64,000 nt of DNA from Chryseobacterium rhizosphaerae (GCF_003385455.1 NZ_QNUF01000022.1:1-64000), one strand, 5' to 3'. Shown: positions 15,939 to 24,549, counted from the stretch's first letter. A program made the numbers and translations. The notes: a model not told the origin generated them from the sequence alone.

Positions 15939-16086
15939 AAAAACTAATAACCATGAAAACTCAAATTAAACATGAGAATCGCAATAGAATAAACAATTAC
16001 TGTGCCAAAGTTTAGTTCACGATTTCTTAATAAAAGTTATTTTTATGTTAAAAAAAAATTAAAATAAAAATCAAAGATATTTTTTG

Positions 16087-16094
16087 TAATTTTG
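16087..16094 (+). promoter_or_regulatory. -7 box of ndk
   Basis: TAATTTTG followed by CGGC is a strong -7 context. The predicted start site is near 16101, giving a leader of about 17 bases before ATG 16118. No clear -33 TTG is present. Confidence 0.55.
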
Positions 16095-16117
16095 CGGCAT
16101 TAAAAAAATATACATTT

Positions 16118-16534
16118 ATGTCTAACATTACATTCACTATGATTAAGCCTGATGCAGTTGCTGACGGACATATCGGTGCTATATTAGGTAAGATTGCAGA
16201 AGGAGGTTTTAAAATCAAAGCTTTAAAATTAACTCAGCTTACAGTAGCTGATGCTAAAAAATTCTACGAAGTACATGCTGAAAGACCATTTTATGGAGAA
16301 TTGGTAGAATTCATGAGTTCAGGTCCTATCGTAGCTGCTGTTTTAGAAAAAGACAACGCAGTTGAAGACTTCAGAACATTGATTGGTGCTACAAACCCAG
16401 CAGAAGCTGCAGAAGGTACAATCAGAAAAATGTTTGCAAGAAGCATTGGTGAAAACGCTGTTCACGGATCAGATTCTGACGAGAACGCTCTTATTGAAGC
16501 TCAATTCCATTTTTCAGGAAGAGAGATTTTCTAG
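16118..16534 (+). CDS. ndk: Nucleoside-diphosphate kinase
   Basis: This 138-residue enzyme moves the gamma phosphate of ATP onto NDPs. It begins with the usual FTMIKPDAV, and the phospho-histidine is in the conserved NAVHGSDSDENA motif. Length is standard. It is a monocistronic unit between a promoter and a strong terminator. Confidence 0.96.
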   Translation: MSNITFTMIKPDAVADGHIGAILGKIAEGGFKIKALKLTQLTVADAKKFYEVHAERPFYGELVEFMSSGPIVAAVLEKDNAVEDFRTLIGATNPAEAAEGTIRKMFARSIGENAVHGSDSDENALIEAQFHFSGREIF

Positions 16535-16554
16535 GAAACTACCTTACAAAATAA

Positions 16555-16588
16555 AAAATCCGGAGAATTTCTCCGGATTTTGTTTTTT
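16555..16588 (+). terminator. Intrinsic terminator of ndk
   Basis: A perfect 12-base stem (AAAATCCGGAGA with TCTCCGGATTTT) and a three-base loop are followed by G and a T-run. The A-rich left side may also end the convergent fucosidase gene. Confidence 0.85.
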
Positions 16589-16609
16589 ACACCTATTCTG
16601 AAATTAAGA

Positions 16610-18457
16610 TTAAAGATTATTTTCAATGGCTCCAATCTTTTCTCTGTAGAGCTCGATGGGCTTGTCAAGCAAAACGGCAATGACGGTCATATTTTTATCG
16701 AGTCTTTCCTTCGGAATATCTACGTATATAATACCTGGTCTGTCACTCCAATATAGCTTATTGTAAATGCTGTGATCAAGTAAAGTACCTTCTCCAACAA
16801 TTCTGATTCTGGCAATGTTATTTTTTATTCCTTTTAAAGCAATAGGACCGGTAGGTTCACCTTCCACAAAAAGATAAACTGTCTGTTTGTCCTTAGACAG
16901 GCTGCTCATACCCGGATAATGACCTTCTGGCAACCCTTTTTCAGTGTCAAGAAGAGCTTCTGTATGCTTGCTGATCCATTGAAGTGTTTCAGGATTTGTA
17001 TGAGCGCTTTTACCAAGATGCATATCAATCCCATCACCGGTTAATCCGGAATTGGTGAACAGATCATCCCCATCATGAAGGGCGTCAGCAATATCATAAA
17101 TGGCTGATCGGGTGTTTTTTTGATCCATAAGCTTGGAAAGGGGTTGCTTTTCTTTCTCAAAATCCTTGAGAAATACAGGAGGGGTATCGAAAGATAGCTC
17201 TACAACACTAACATCTTTATCGAATTTCACATTTGAAAAGTGAAGGCTTACTGTATTTTTGTCATTATAGCTCACGTCTACTACAGCCTTGCTGTCTCCT
17301 ATGATTTTTGCAGAGGTTGGCTTTGTGCCCAAACCATATATCTTGGTCATGTTTTTAGCCTCTTCCAGATAGAGGAATACAGACTTTTTAGAATCAGACA
17401 GGGAAGACTTTCCTTTATAATTTTCAAAAGGAATTCCCCGTTGTGTTTCATAAACAGCCTTTTCATTTTTGGAGACCCATCTTCCAAGATTTTTTAAGAT
17501 TTCCACCTGTTTTTCGGGAATCGTTCCATCAGCTTTAGGTCCTATATCAAGCAATAGGTTGCCTCCCATGCTGATAACATCTGCCAGGGTACGGACAATC
17601 ATATTAGGAGTTTTATAGTTTTGATCATAGGGTTGATATCCCCACGAATCGTTCATCGTATAGCAGAGTTCCCAATAAGGGTTTTGCGGAGCAATAACGG
17701 GAATTCCCTGTTCCGGAGTGTCATAATCACCATGATGATTAAGCCTTGAGTTGATAATGATATCCGGATTGTATTGCTTCAGAATTCCAAGTGTCTGCGT
17801 AGCTTTCCATTCTTCAGAGGTATGTTCCCAGTCTCCGTCAAACCATAAAAGATCAGGTTTGTACTTTGAGGAAAGTTCAGTAAGCTGGGTCTGGTAGTAA
17901 TTGGTAAATTGCTGCCAGCGCTTGGGATCATTTTTTAAATCATACCGCTTTTTAGTCCGGGTATTGATGTCATAGTACGGATGGCTCCAGTCCGGAAGCG
18001 AAAAATAAAGGCCTGTTTTTAATCCTGAATTTTTAAGACTGGTAACAAAAGGACTTAAAACATCTTTTTGGGCTGAAGCATTACCGGGAATAGTGATCGC
18101 TTTTTCAGCATTAGAGTTCCAAAGTGCTATGCCATCATGATGTTTTGTGGTGATAACCGCATATTTTGCTCCTGATTCTTTGATAAGTCCAACCCATTGT
18201 TCCGGCTGGTATTTTGAAGCTGAAAACCCATTCAGTTGCTTCATATAATTCTCATAATTGATATAATTATTGAAGAAGGACCATGATTCAGAAATTCCGT
18301 TAACCGAATAAATTCCCCAGTGAATGAAAATCCCCAGTTTAGCGTTCCTGAACCATTCCATTTTCTTATTGTTGTCAACGGACTGTACTTGTGCATTGAT
18401 GCTGTGTGCCGATATTGCCAATCCAAGGAAAACAGCTTTTATAAGCCTGTTTCTCAT
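16610..18457 (-). CDS. Secreted alpha-L-fucosidase (GH29)
   Basis: This 615-residue protein has a signal peptide ending near residue 22 (INAQ). The GH29 catalytic barrel spans about 30-345: KLGIFIHWGIYSV (H46), TTKHHDGIALW (H106-H107), LYFSLPDWSHP and LLWFDGDWE with nucleophile D207. The remaining C-terminal part (about 360-610) contains beta-rich segments typical of GH29 accessory domains. It removes terminal fucose from glycans in the periplasm or outside. It is convergent with ndk and transcribed alone. Confidence 0.9.
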   Translation of the reverse strand: MRNRLIKAVFLGLAISAHSINAQVQSVDNNKKMEWFRNAKLGIFIHWGIYSVNGISESWSFFNNYINYENYMKQLNGFSASKYQPEQWVGLIKESGAKYAVITTKHHDGIALWNSNAEKAITIPGNASAQKDVLSPFVTSLKNSGLKTGLYFSLPDWSHPYYDINTRTKKRYDLKNDPKRWQQFTNYYQTQLTELSSKYKPDLLWFDGDWEHTSEEWKATQTLGILKQYNPDIIINSRLNHHGDYDTPEQGIPVIAPQNPYWELCYTMNDSWGYQPYDQNYKTPNMIVRTLADVISMGGNLLLDIGPKADGTIPEKQVEILKNLGRWVSKNEKAVYETQRGIPFENYKGKSSLSDSKKSVFLYLEEAKNMTKIYGLGTKPTSAKIIGDSKAVVDVSYNDKNTVSLHFSNVKFDKDVSVVELSFDTPPVFLKDFEKEKQPLSKLMDQKNTRSAIYDIADALHDGDDLFTNSGLTGDGIDMHLGKSAHTNPETLQWISKHTEALLDTEKGLPEGHYPGMSSLSKDKQTVYLFVEGEPTGPIALKGIKNNIARIRIVGEGTLLDHSIYNKLYWSDRPGIIYVDIPKERLDKNMTVIAVLLDKPIELYREKIGAIENNL

Positions 18458-18636
18458 TTTTTATTTTTAATGATAAATATAAATAAAGAATACCTATTTT
18501 TCAAATATCCGTTTCAAATATTCGTTTAATAAGAGAAATACTACGTGAAAAAACTAAAATATTCAATGATAAATTATTGTATTTTTAAAGCAAAATAAAT
18601 GGAACACTTATTGTAAACTTCCTTAAAAAGAAAAAA

Positions 18637-18858
18637 ATGAAAATTCCAACCCTATTAATGGCCAGTTTATTAGCAGTAGGAGTGTCTGCACAAACTACCA
18701 AGCCTGCTACGAACACTAAGAAGCCCGTAAAGAAAGTTAAAAAAGCGGTAATTAAAGAAACGCCGGAAAAACCAAAACCGGGAACTCCTAAAGTTATTGC
18801 GAAGAAAGATACAGTGGTACGTTTACCTCATGGTTGTCCTGCCTGTGGAATGGGATAA
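18637..18858 (+). CDS. Sec-exported RiPP-like precursor peptide ending in a CxxC tail
   Basis: This 73-residue peptide has a clean signal peptide (residues 1-19, ending VSAQ). A Lys/Pro/Thr-rich middle follows, then the C-terminal tail RLPHGCPACGMG. The only two cysteines lie in the CPAC motif near the C-terminus. It stops three bases before an MNIO-family oxidase gene. Signal-peptide-bearing precursors modified on cysteine by MNIO enzymes are known as bufferins, which bind copper. By analogy this is a candidate modified peptide; the modification and the metal are inference. A possible -7 box (TATTTTTA, 18580-18587) lies upstream. Confidence 0.75.
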   Translation: MKIPTLLMASLLAVGVSAQTTKPATNTKKPVKKVKKAVIKETPEKPKPGTPKVIAKKDTVVRLPHGCPACGMG

Positions 18859-18861
18859 GAT

Positions 18862-19956
18862 ATGGGAAGACCACTATTAGGATTATCCATGATGGCAGAG
18901 GCGGATTTTGTTTCTGCTATTTTGCCTTTATTACAGGACAACGCTGTGGATGTAGTAGAGTGGTCATTTGATACCTTCTTTGCAGCGGAAGAGCCGTCAT
19001 GGCTTAAAGATCTTTTGAATTTTTATGCAGAAAATGGGCGTTTGCTTGGGCATGGCGTTTATTATTCCTTATTCGATGCAAGATGGACGGAGCGACAGGA
19101 AATGTGGCTTCAAAAACTAAAGCACGAAGTTCAAAAGAGAAATTATAATCATATTACAGAACATTTCGGTTTTATGAATACCGAAAACTATCATCAGGGT
19201 GTACCATTGCCCCTTTCGTTGCATCCGAAAACTCTTGAGATTGGAAAAGACAGGCTTTACAGACTACAGGATGCTGTACCTATTCCTATTGGAGTAGAAA
19301 ATCTGGCATTTTCCTTTTCCGTTGATGACGTCAGAGAGCAAGGTGTTTTTTTGGATAAGCTGGTGGATGATATCGATGGTTTTTTAATCCTTGATCTTCA
19401 TAATATATATTGTCAGTCTTGTAACTTTGATGTGAGCATACAGGAAATTGTTAGTTTGTATCCTTTGGAGAAAGTTAAAGAGATTCATCTTTCGGGAGGA
19501 AGCTGGCAGGATAGTGTTTATGGTAAAAAAATGATCCGTAGAGATACGCATGATGATGTAATCCCGGAAGAGATCTTTAGTGTACTTCCCTCAGTGTTGT
19601 CACAATGCCGTAACCTTGAGTATGTGATCATTGAAAGGCTGGGGCATACCATTCATACAGAAGAGGAGAAGCAGCGTTTTTTTAATGATTTTGTGAGGGT
19701 TAAAAGCATTCTTAATGATTCAGATGGGATGAAGAGGAAAAAAGAAAAGTGGGTGAAAAGAGAAATGCTCCTTCCAGAACCTGTGGAAGATTCCATTTTA
19801 TATGAGGAACAGATCCGGCTTACAAAACTGTTATTTGATCATACTGACCCAACGTTGATTAAAAATCAGAATTTTCATTATTTTAAAACAGAAAATTGGG
19901 ATCCTGAAATGATTCTGACTGCCCAGAACATTATTAAAAAATGGAATCCCTATTAA
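18862..19956 (+). CDS. MNIO (DUF692) family oxidase, putative RiPP-modifying enzyme
   Basis: This 364-residue TIM-barrel protein is of the MbnB/TglH/bufferin-maturase family. Candidate iron ligands and motifs are H64 (GHGVYYS), H97/H101 (HITEHFGF), E146-N147 (VENLAFSF), D178-L-H180-N (LDLHN), H209 (IHLSGG), D228-T-H230-D and E258 (IIERLGH). These enzymes use a multinuclear iron centre and oxygen to rebuild cysteine or other residues in peptides. The C-terminal 80 residues extend beyond the usual barrel. No separate DUF2063-like partner protein is adjacent, so the extension may take over that role. It starts three bases after the CxxC-tailed peptide, so translation is probably coupled. Confidence 0.87.
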   Translation: MGRPLLGLSMMAEADFVSAILPLLQDNAVDVVEWSFDTFFAAEEPSWLKDLLNFYAENGRLLGHGVYYSLFDARWTERQEMWLQKLKHEVQKRNYNHITEHFGFMNTENYHQGVPLPLSLHPKTLEIGKDRLYRLQDAVPIPIGVENLAFSFSVDDVREQGVFLDKLVDDIDGFLILDLHNIYCQSCNFDVSIQEIVSLYPLEKVKEIHLSGGSWQDSVYGKKMIRRDTHDDVIPEEIFSVLPSVLSQCRNLEYVIIERLGHTIHTEEEKQRFFNDFVRVKSILNDSDGMKRKKEKWVKREMLLPEPVEDSILYEEQIRLTKLLFDHTDPTLIKNQNFHYFKTENWDPEMILTAQNIIKKWNPY

Positions 19957-19989
19957 AATATACCGACTACTAACCACAAATCAAAATAT

Positions 19990-20478
19990 ATGAAAATGGC
20001 AACCCTATTATTAATTTTTACTGCTGTACTTACGGCTTTGATTGCCGGGCTCTTTTATGCTTATTCCTGTTCTGTAGTATTGGGATTGGGAAAGTTATCT
20101 GATGGAGAATATCTGAAAGCAATGCAGAGCATCAACCGGGAAATTCTTAATCCTGTATTTTTTATAAGTTTTATGGGAACTGCAGTTCTTCTTCCGGTAG
20201 CTGCATTTGTATTTCGTGGACAGCCTGCTTTTATTTTTCTTTTGCTGGCAACATTAGCTTATCTGATTGGTGTTTTCGGGGTTACGGTAGCAGGAAATGT
20301 TCCGATGAATGATATACTTGATAAATTTGATATTTCTGGAGCTACCACCGATGCGATTCAACAAATGCGCGAAGGGTTTGAGAAGAGGTGGAATCTCTTA
20401 AATAACATAAGAACGGTTTTCTCGGTTATCAGTATTGCTTTGGTGGTCTGCGCCTGCATTTGGAGCAAGGAAATATAA
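19990..20478 (+). CDS. DUF1772-like four-helix membrane protein
   Basis: This 162-residue protein has four hydrophobic segments (about 5-27, 53-74, 79-102 and 137-157). The sequence YAYSCSVVLGLGKLSDGEYLKAMQSIN with a late NxxRTVFS resembles the DUF1772/anthrone oxygenase-like family. It follows the MNIO gene after 33 bases and probably belongs to the same operon. Bufferin operons often include a small DoxX-type membrane protein; this could play the equivalent part, which is inference. Either ATG 19990 or 19996 may be used. Confidence 0.72.
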   Translation: MKMATLLLIFTAVLTALIAGLFYAYSCSVVLGLGKLSDGEYLKAMQSINREILNPVFFISFMGTAVLLPVAAFVFRGQPAFIFLLLATLAYLIGVFGVTVAGNVPMNDILDKFDISGATTDAIQQMREGFEKRWNLLNNIRTVFSVISIALVVCACIWSKEI

Positions 20479-20641
20479 AGAAATAATAGTGATTACGTAG
20501 AAGTGCTTACGTTTAAATTCAGTATTTCTACTGATGGATGTGTGGATCTTTATTGAGAAATTTGTGTTGTTATCAGGAAGAAATAAAGATAAAAACTCAA
20601 AATAGCTAATAACCACATCTACTCAAAGTTCCAAAATGAGG

Positions 20642-20670
20642 AAAGGCAGTCCCTACGAACTGCCTTTTTC
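20642..20670 (+). terminator. Intrinsic terminator downstream of the MNIO cassette
   Basis: AAAGGCAGT (20642-20650) pairs with ACTGCCTTT (20659-20667), and the T-run extends to 20669. It lies 164 bases after the DUF1772 stop and just before the convergent rpe gene. Confidence 0.75.
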
Positions 20671-20690
20671 TGTATGTTTAAAAATACAAT

Positions 20691-21341
20691 TTAAATTTTA
20701 AGAAGCTCGATGGTTCTTTCCGGGCTTTCTGCAGAGAATACCGCATTTCCGGCCACCAATACATCAGCTCCTGCTTCAAAAAGCTTAGAGGCATTATCAA
20801 GGTTAACACCACCGTCTATTTCAATGAGTGCAGTAGAGTTATTGCTTAAAATAAGATCTTTTGTTTCTGCAATCTTTTTATACGTGTTTTCAATGAATTT
20901 TTGCCCTCCAAATCCAGGGTTTACACTCATTAATAAAACAAGATCTACATCCGCAATAATATCTTCAAGCATTAAAACAGGAGTGGAAGGGTTTAAAACA
21001 ACCCCAGCTTTCGCACCTTTGCTTTGGATATGATGAATTGTTCTGTGAAGGTGGGTACACGCTTCATAATGTACAGAAACAAGATCAGCACCGTGGTTGA
21101 TAAATTCATCAACATATTTTTCGGGCTCTACAATCATTAAATGTACATCCACGAATTTTTTAGCATGCTGCTGAACCGTTTTCATCACCGGAAAACCGAA
21201 TGAAATATTAGGTACAAATCTGCCATCCATGACATCAATATGGAACCAGTCAGCCTGAGAGGCATTCAGCATTTCAATGTCTCTTTGCAGATTCCCAAAG
21301 TCTGCAGATAAAAGGGAAGGAGCAATAAGCTTCGTTTTCAT
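20691..21341 (-). CDS. rpe: Ribulose-phosphate 3-epimerase
   Basis: This 216-residue TIM barrel interconverts ribulose and xylulose 5-phosphate in the pentose phosphate pathway. Diagnostic motifs are LIAPSLLSADFGNL, HIDVMDGRFVPNISFG (metal His/Asp), VDVHLMI, MSVNPGFGGQ and EIDGGVN. Length is standard. The M42 peptidase gene lies upstream on the same strand, separated by a 104-base inverted-repeat region, so cotranscription is uncertain. Confidence 0.95.
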   Translation of the reverse strand: MKTKLIAPSLLSADFGNLQRDIEMLNASQADWFHIDVMDGRFVPNISFGFPVMKTVQQHAKKFVDVHLMIVEPEKYVDEFINHGADLVSVHYEACTHLHRTIHHIQSKGAKAGVVLNPSTPVLMLEDIIADVDLVLLMSVNPGFGGQKFIENTYKKIAETKDLILSNNSTALIEIDGGVNLDNASKLFEAGADVLVAGNAVFSAESPERTIELLKI

Positions 21342-21357
21342 TTTTACTTTTTACTTA

Positions 21358-21443
21358 ATATTAGATTTCAGATGTTAGACATCAGATATCAGACGTAGAA
21401 TTCTGGTGTAATAGTCTAGGGTCTGATATCTGCTATCTAATAT
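21358..21443. repeat. Long imperfect inverted repeat between rpe and the M42 peptidase gene
   Basis: ATATTAGAT (21358-21366) pairs with ATCTAATAT (21435-21443). Inside, GATATCAGAC (21385-21394) pairs perfectly with GTCTGATATC (21421-21430). Together they can form an extended hairpin. It contains no coding frame. Confidence 0.6.
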
Positions 21444-21445
21444 CT

Positions 21446-22519
21446 TTAATGATACTTCAGTTTCATTTCCGGTTTAATCTTCAGAATGGTTTCATAGATG
21501 AGTTTGATCACATTAGCCACATCTTCCTTAGATACCATTTCCACCGTTGTATGCATATAACGCAAAGGTAAGGAAATTAAAGCACTTGGTACCCCTCCGT
21601 TGGAGTGGGCGAAAGCATCTGTATCCGTTCCGGTTGCCCGGCTTGCCGCTGCTCTCTGGAAAGGTATTTTCTTTGTTTTTGCGGTATCAATAATCAATTC
21701 TCTGATCGTATGGTGAACGCTTGGTGCAAAGAATACCACTGGTCCGTCTCCGCATTTCTGATCCCCTTCTTTTTTCTTTTCGATCATAGGAGTGGTTGTA
21801 TCGTGGGTAACGTCGGTTACTATCGCAATATTAGGTTTAATCGTGTCTGCGATCATGTCAGCTCCATAAAGGCCTACTTCTTCCTGAACAGAATTCGTGA
21901 TATACAGCCCAAAAGGAATTGTTTTTTTATTCTCTTTTAAAAGCCTTGCCACTTCAGCAATCATAAAGCCTCCGATTCTGTTATCCAAAGCTCTGCATAC
22001 AAAGTATCTGTCATTCATTTCAAAGAACTCATCCGGGTAAGTGATCATACAGCCTACATAAATTCCCATTTCCTCCACTTCTTTTTTGGAAGTGGCTCCG
22101 CAATCGATGAAAATGTTTTCAATTTTTGGAGTAGGTTCGTTCTGGTTGGTTCTGGTATGAATAGCCGGCCATCCGAATACTCCTTTTACAATTCCGTTTT
22201 CTCCGTGGATATGTACTACTTTTGAAGGAGCGATGGTCTGATCCGATCCTCCGTTTCGGATGACATAAATCAATCCGTCATCAGTAATATAGTTTACGTA
22301 CCAGGAGATTTCATCGGCATGGGCTTCAATCACTACTTTAAATTCAGCTTCGGGATTAATGATGCCATAACAGGTCCCATAATGATCCACTTCAATTTTA
22401 TCTACATACGGTCTGATATAGTCCATCCAGACCTCTTGTCCCTTGTGTTCGTAACCTGTTGGCGATGAAGTATTTAAATATTTTTCTAAAAATTTTAAAG
22501 ATTTCTTTTCAAATTTCAT
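21446..22519 (-). CDS. M42 family metallopeptidase (FrvX-type aminopeptidase)
   Basis: This 357-residue cytosolic aminopeptidase has the M42 ligand set: EAHADEISWYV (His, Asp), RALDNRIGGFM (Asp), NSVQEEVGLYGA (catalytic Glu pair), TDVTHDTTTP (Asp) and the C-terminal YMHTTVE (His). Such enzymes form large tetrahedral dodecamers that trim peptides. The start codon is 16 bases from the upstream divergent gene region and matches the family start. Confidence 0.9.
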   Translation of the reverse strand: MKFEKKSLKFLEKYLNTSSPTGYEHKGQEVWMDYIRPYVDKIEVDHYGTCYGIINPEAEFKVVIEAHADEISWYVNYITDDGLIYVIRNGGSDQTIAPSKVVHIHGENGIVKGVFGWPAIHTRTNQNEPTPKIENIFIDCGATSKKEVEEMGIYVGCMITYPDEFFEMNDRYFVCRALDNRIGGFMIAEVARLLKENKKTIPFGLYITNSVQEEVGLYGADMIADTIKPNIAIVTDVTHDTTTPMIEKKKEGDQKCGDGPVVFFAPSVHHTIRELIIDTAKTKKIPFQRAAASRATGTDTDAFAHSNGGVPSALISLPLRYMHTTVEMVSKEDVANVIKLIYETILKIKPEMKLKYH

Positions 22520-22570
22520 AAAAAGGAATGATTTTTGCGTTTAATTTTTATTCTTATAAGTGTAAAAATA

Positions 22571-23275
22571 ATGAATTTTAGGAAGATTATCTGCCTTTTT
22601 ATTTTCTTTTTTGGAGTCAGTGTTTTTGGTCAGAAGGATTCTATTGTGGCAAAACCCCTTAACCAATACCCTGCTGAATCTCTGAAAGTGGATGAATTCG
22701 GTAATAAGTATTATTACGACGAGCAGCAAAAGGTTAAAATCTATGAGATTAACGGAGAACCTGTAGTGGTGATGGATGAGCTTGTTTTAGTAAACAAACC
22801 CCGATTCAACAATCAGCTGGATAAAAATTACTATTATTTCCTAAATAAAAAGCTATACAGAGTATATCCGTTATTTGTGACAGCTTTGCAACAGTATAGG
22901 GATATGCAGGCGGATATGAATGATATGGACAGCAAGGCTAAAAGAAAATTTATAAGAGAAAGACAGAACATGCTTGCTGACCAATATGAAAAACAGTTAA
23001 GAGATCTTACGACAACTGAAGGACAGGTTTTTGCCAAATTGATGAACAGAGCTACAGGCAAAAATGTTTATGAAATTATAAAAGAGCTTAGAGGAGGATG
23101 GAGCGCCTTTTGGTGGAATGTAAAAGGAAAGATGGCTGATATTGATTTGAAAGAACAATATGATCCTCACAGAAACAGAAGTGATGAATTTATAGAGTCA
23201 TTGCTTCAGTCCAACTGGAATTCCGGTTATTTAAAACCTTATCCGGGAGCCAATCAGTTTAAAGTGAAAAAATAA
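22571..23275 (+). CDS. Secreted DUF4294 protein
   Basis: This 234-residue protein starts at ATG 22571, because the signal peptide begins there (MNFRKIICLFIFFFGVSVFGQ, cleaved near residue 21). The mature part matches DUF4294, a Bacteroidota family: YPLFVTALQQYRDMQADM, KRKFIRERQNML and GGWSAFWWNVKGKMADIDLKEQYDP. The function is unknown. It is divergent from the M42 peptidase and ended by a strong hairpin. Confidence 0.8.
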   Translation: MNFRKIICLFIFFFGVSVFGQKDSIVAKPLNQYPAESLKVDEFGNKYYYDEQQKVKIYEINGEPVVVMDELVLVNKPRFNNQLDKNYYYFLNKKLYRVYPLFVTALQQYRDMQADMNDMDSKAKRKFIRERQNMLADQYEKQLRDLTTTEGQVFAKLMNRATGKNVYEIIKELRGGWSAFWWNVKGKMADIDLKEQYDPHRNRSDEFIESLLQSNWNSGYLKPYPGANQFKVKK

Positions 23276-23281
23276 TAATAT

Positions 23282-23312
23282 AAAATTCCTGTAAGTTTCT
23301 TACAGGAATTTT
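23282..23312. terminator. Bidirectional terminator between DUF4294 and NUDIX genes
   Basis: A perfect 14-base stem (AAAATTCCTGTAAG with CTTACAGGAATTTT) and a three-base loop are flanked by A and T runs. It serves both convergent genes; the NUDIX stop codon lies within the right arm. Confidence 0.8.
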
Positions 23313-23716
23313 TCTTTTAATTTATCGAATACAATTTTATCTATGGGAAGAGGAAACGGATTGTCGGGTCTGTCGATAGCCATCCATTCTGTTTTCTCAA
23401 TGCAGGGATCCATAATCAGGAAATCTTCTTCATTGGTGATATGGACAATATAATATATGGTAAGGAGCTGTTCGTTTTCTCTGAAGCGGGAAACCAAAAA
23501 ATTTTCTTGAGTAAAGAAATGCTCTTTAATATCTATTTTTACATTGAGCTCTTCATCGAATTCACGGTGCAGACATTCCAGGACTCCTTCTCCATATTCC
23601 AATCCTCCTCCGGGGAATTTAACTAAAGCTTCTCCTGCATATTCTTCAAATAAGGTTAAAACTTTTTTGTCTTTCACTGCACAACCATACACTCTAATGT
23701 TGATCTTGTCTATCAT
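23300..23716 (-). CDS. NUDIX hydrolase
   Basis: This 138-residue protein has a complete NUDIX box: GGGLEYGEGVLECLHREFDEELNV (about 36-59), with the REFDEEL core providing Mg2+ ligands. It hydrolyses a nucleoside diphosphate-linked or related substrate that cannot be named. The last segment, CIEKTEWMAIDRPDNPFPLPIDKIV, is NUDIX-typical. Its stop lies in the shared terminator. Confidence 0.85.
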   Translation of the reverse strand: MIDKINIRVYGCAVKDKKVLTLFEEYAGEALVKFPGGGLEYGEGVLECLHREFDEELNVKIDIKEHFFTQENFLVSRFRENEQLLTIYYIVHITNEEDFLIMDPCIEKTEWMAIDRPDNPFPLPIDKIVFDKLKEKFL

Positions 23717-23822
23717 ATATAATAGGTATAATATTTTGTAAAGCTAAGGTAAGGAATTTTCATGAAGCAGTAGGGCGAAAATAGGAAAAAGGAATGGAGG
23801 TAAATCCACCTTTTTACACCCA

Positions 23823-24497
23823 TTAAAGCTTTAGTGCGTTAATCATCTCTCTTTTTCCCGGGGGACCCTGTTTTTTCTCTACCTTAAAGTTCAGCTCCTG
23901 AAGAATTCTTCTTACGCTTCCTTTAGAAGAGTAGGTTGTTAATAATCCATTAATGGCCATTTTGTCAGAAACCATTTCAAATAATGGTTTTTCCCAAAGA
24001 TCAGGCTGCACCCTTGCTCCGAAACAGTCGAAGTAGACCAGGTTAATGTTGGGCAATTCTATATCCTTCAGGTCAAAAAAGTCACATTCTATCTTTTTTA
24101 AGTTGAAACCACTAATGATTTCAACTGGCTTTTCCCAATCTGCTAGATGAATTTTCTGATAAATATTTTTGAATTCAGGGTTATCAAAAAGCTCAAAATA
24201 TGCCAAATCGTTAACTTCGGATTCATTTACGGGGTATTTTTCGAGCGAAAAATAATTAATGACATGATTTTTGTCAGTTTTTAAATATTCATTAATTGTA
24301 ACCAAAACATTCAAACCTGTTCCAAAACCGAGTTCTAAAATATTAATTTCGTAATAATTAACTAAATTTAGTCCATTTTTGATAAACACATGTTCTGCTT
24401 CTTGCAATGCGCCATGATGAGAATGGTAGTTTTCATTTAAATCATTGATAAACAATGTTTTACTCCCGTCGTTTGTGGTCTTTATTTCTCTTTTCAA
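23823..24497 (-). CDS. mnmD: tRNA 5-methylaminomethyl-2-thiouridine methyltransferase MnmD
   Basis: This 224-residue stand-alone form of the MnmC methyltransferase domain has YHSHHGALQEAEHVFI at the start, the SAM site ILELGFGTGLN, and FDCFGARVQPDLWEKPLFEMV plus GPPGKREMINA at the end. It finishes mnm5s2U synthesis at the tRNA wobble position. It uses a TTG start (24497-24495), because no ATG exists near the family start; a TAAATTTG -7 box at 24518-24511 on the minus strand supports that. It is divergent from ilvE. Confidence 0.85.
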   Translation of the reverse strand: MKREIKTTNDGSKTLFINDLNENYHSHHGALQEAEHVFIKNGLNLVNYYEINILELGFGTGLNVLVTINEYLKTDKNHVINYFSLEKYPVNESEVNDLAYFELFDNPEFKNIYQKIHLADWEKPVEIISGFNLKKIECDFFDLKDIELPNINLVYFDCFGARVQPDLWEKPLFEMVSDKMAINGLLTTYSSKGSVRRILQELNFKVEKKQGPPGKREMINALKL

Positions 24498-24549
24498 GCT
24501 ATTTTTTTGTCAAATTTACTCTAAAATTTTTATATTTAGAAAATTATAT

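Larger units (their letters stand above)
15509..16117. other. 609-base intergenic region before ndk
   Basis: AT-rich noncoding DNA. It contains an isolated TATTTTTG at 15754-15761, a perfect hairpin at 15921-15938, a 20-codon frame right after the hairpin (15954-16016) and the ndk -7 box at 16087-16094. I see no convincing protein gene. Confidence 0.6.

Noticed and set aside
23823..24497. Possible truncated mnmD, since there is no ATG at the family start
   Set aside because: A TTG start with a good -7 box (24518-24511, minus) restores the full N-terminus; all domains are intact.
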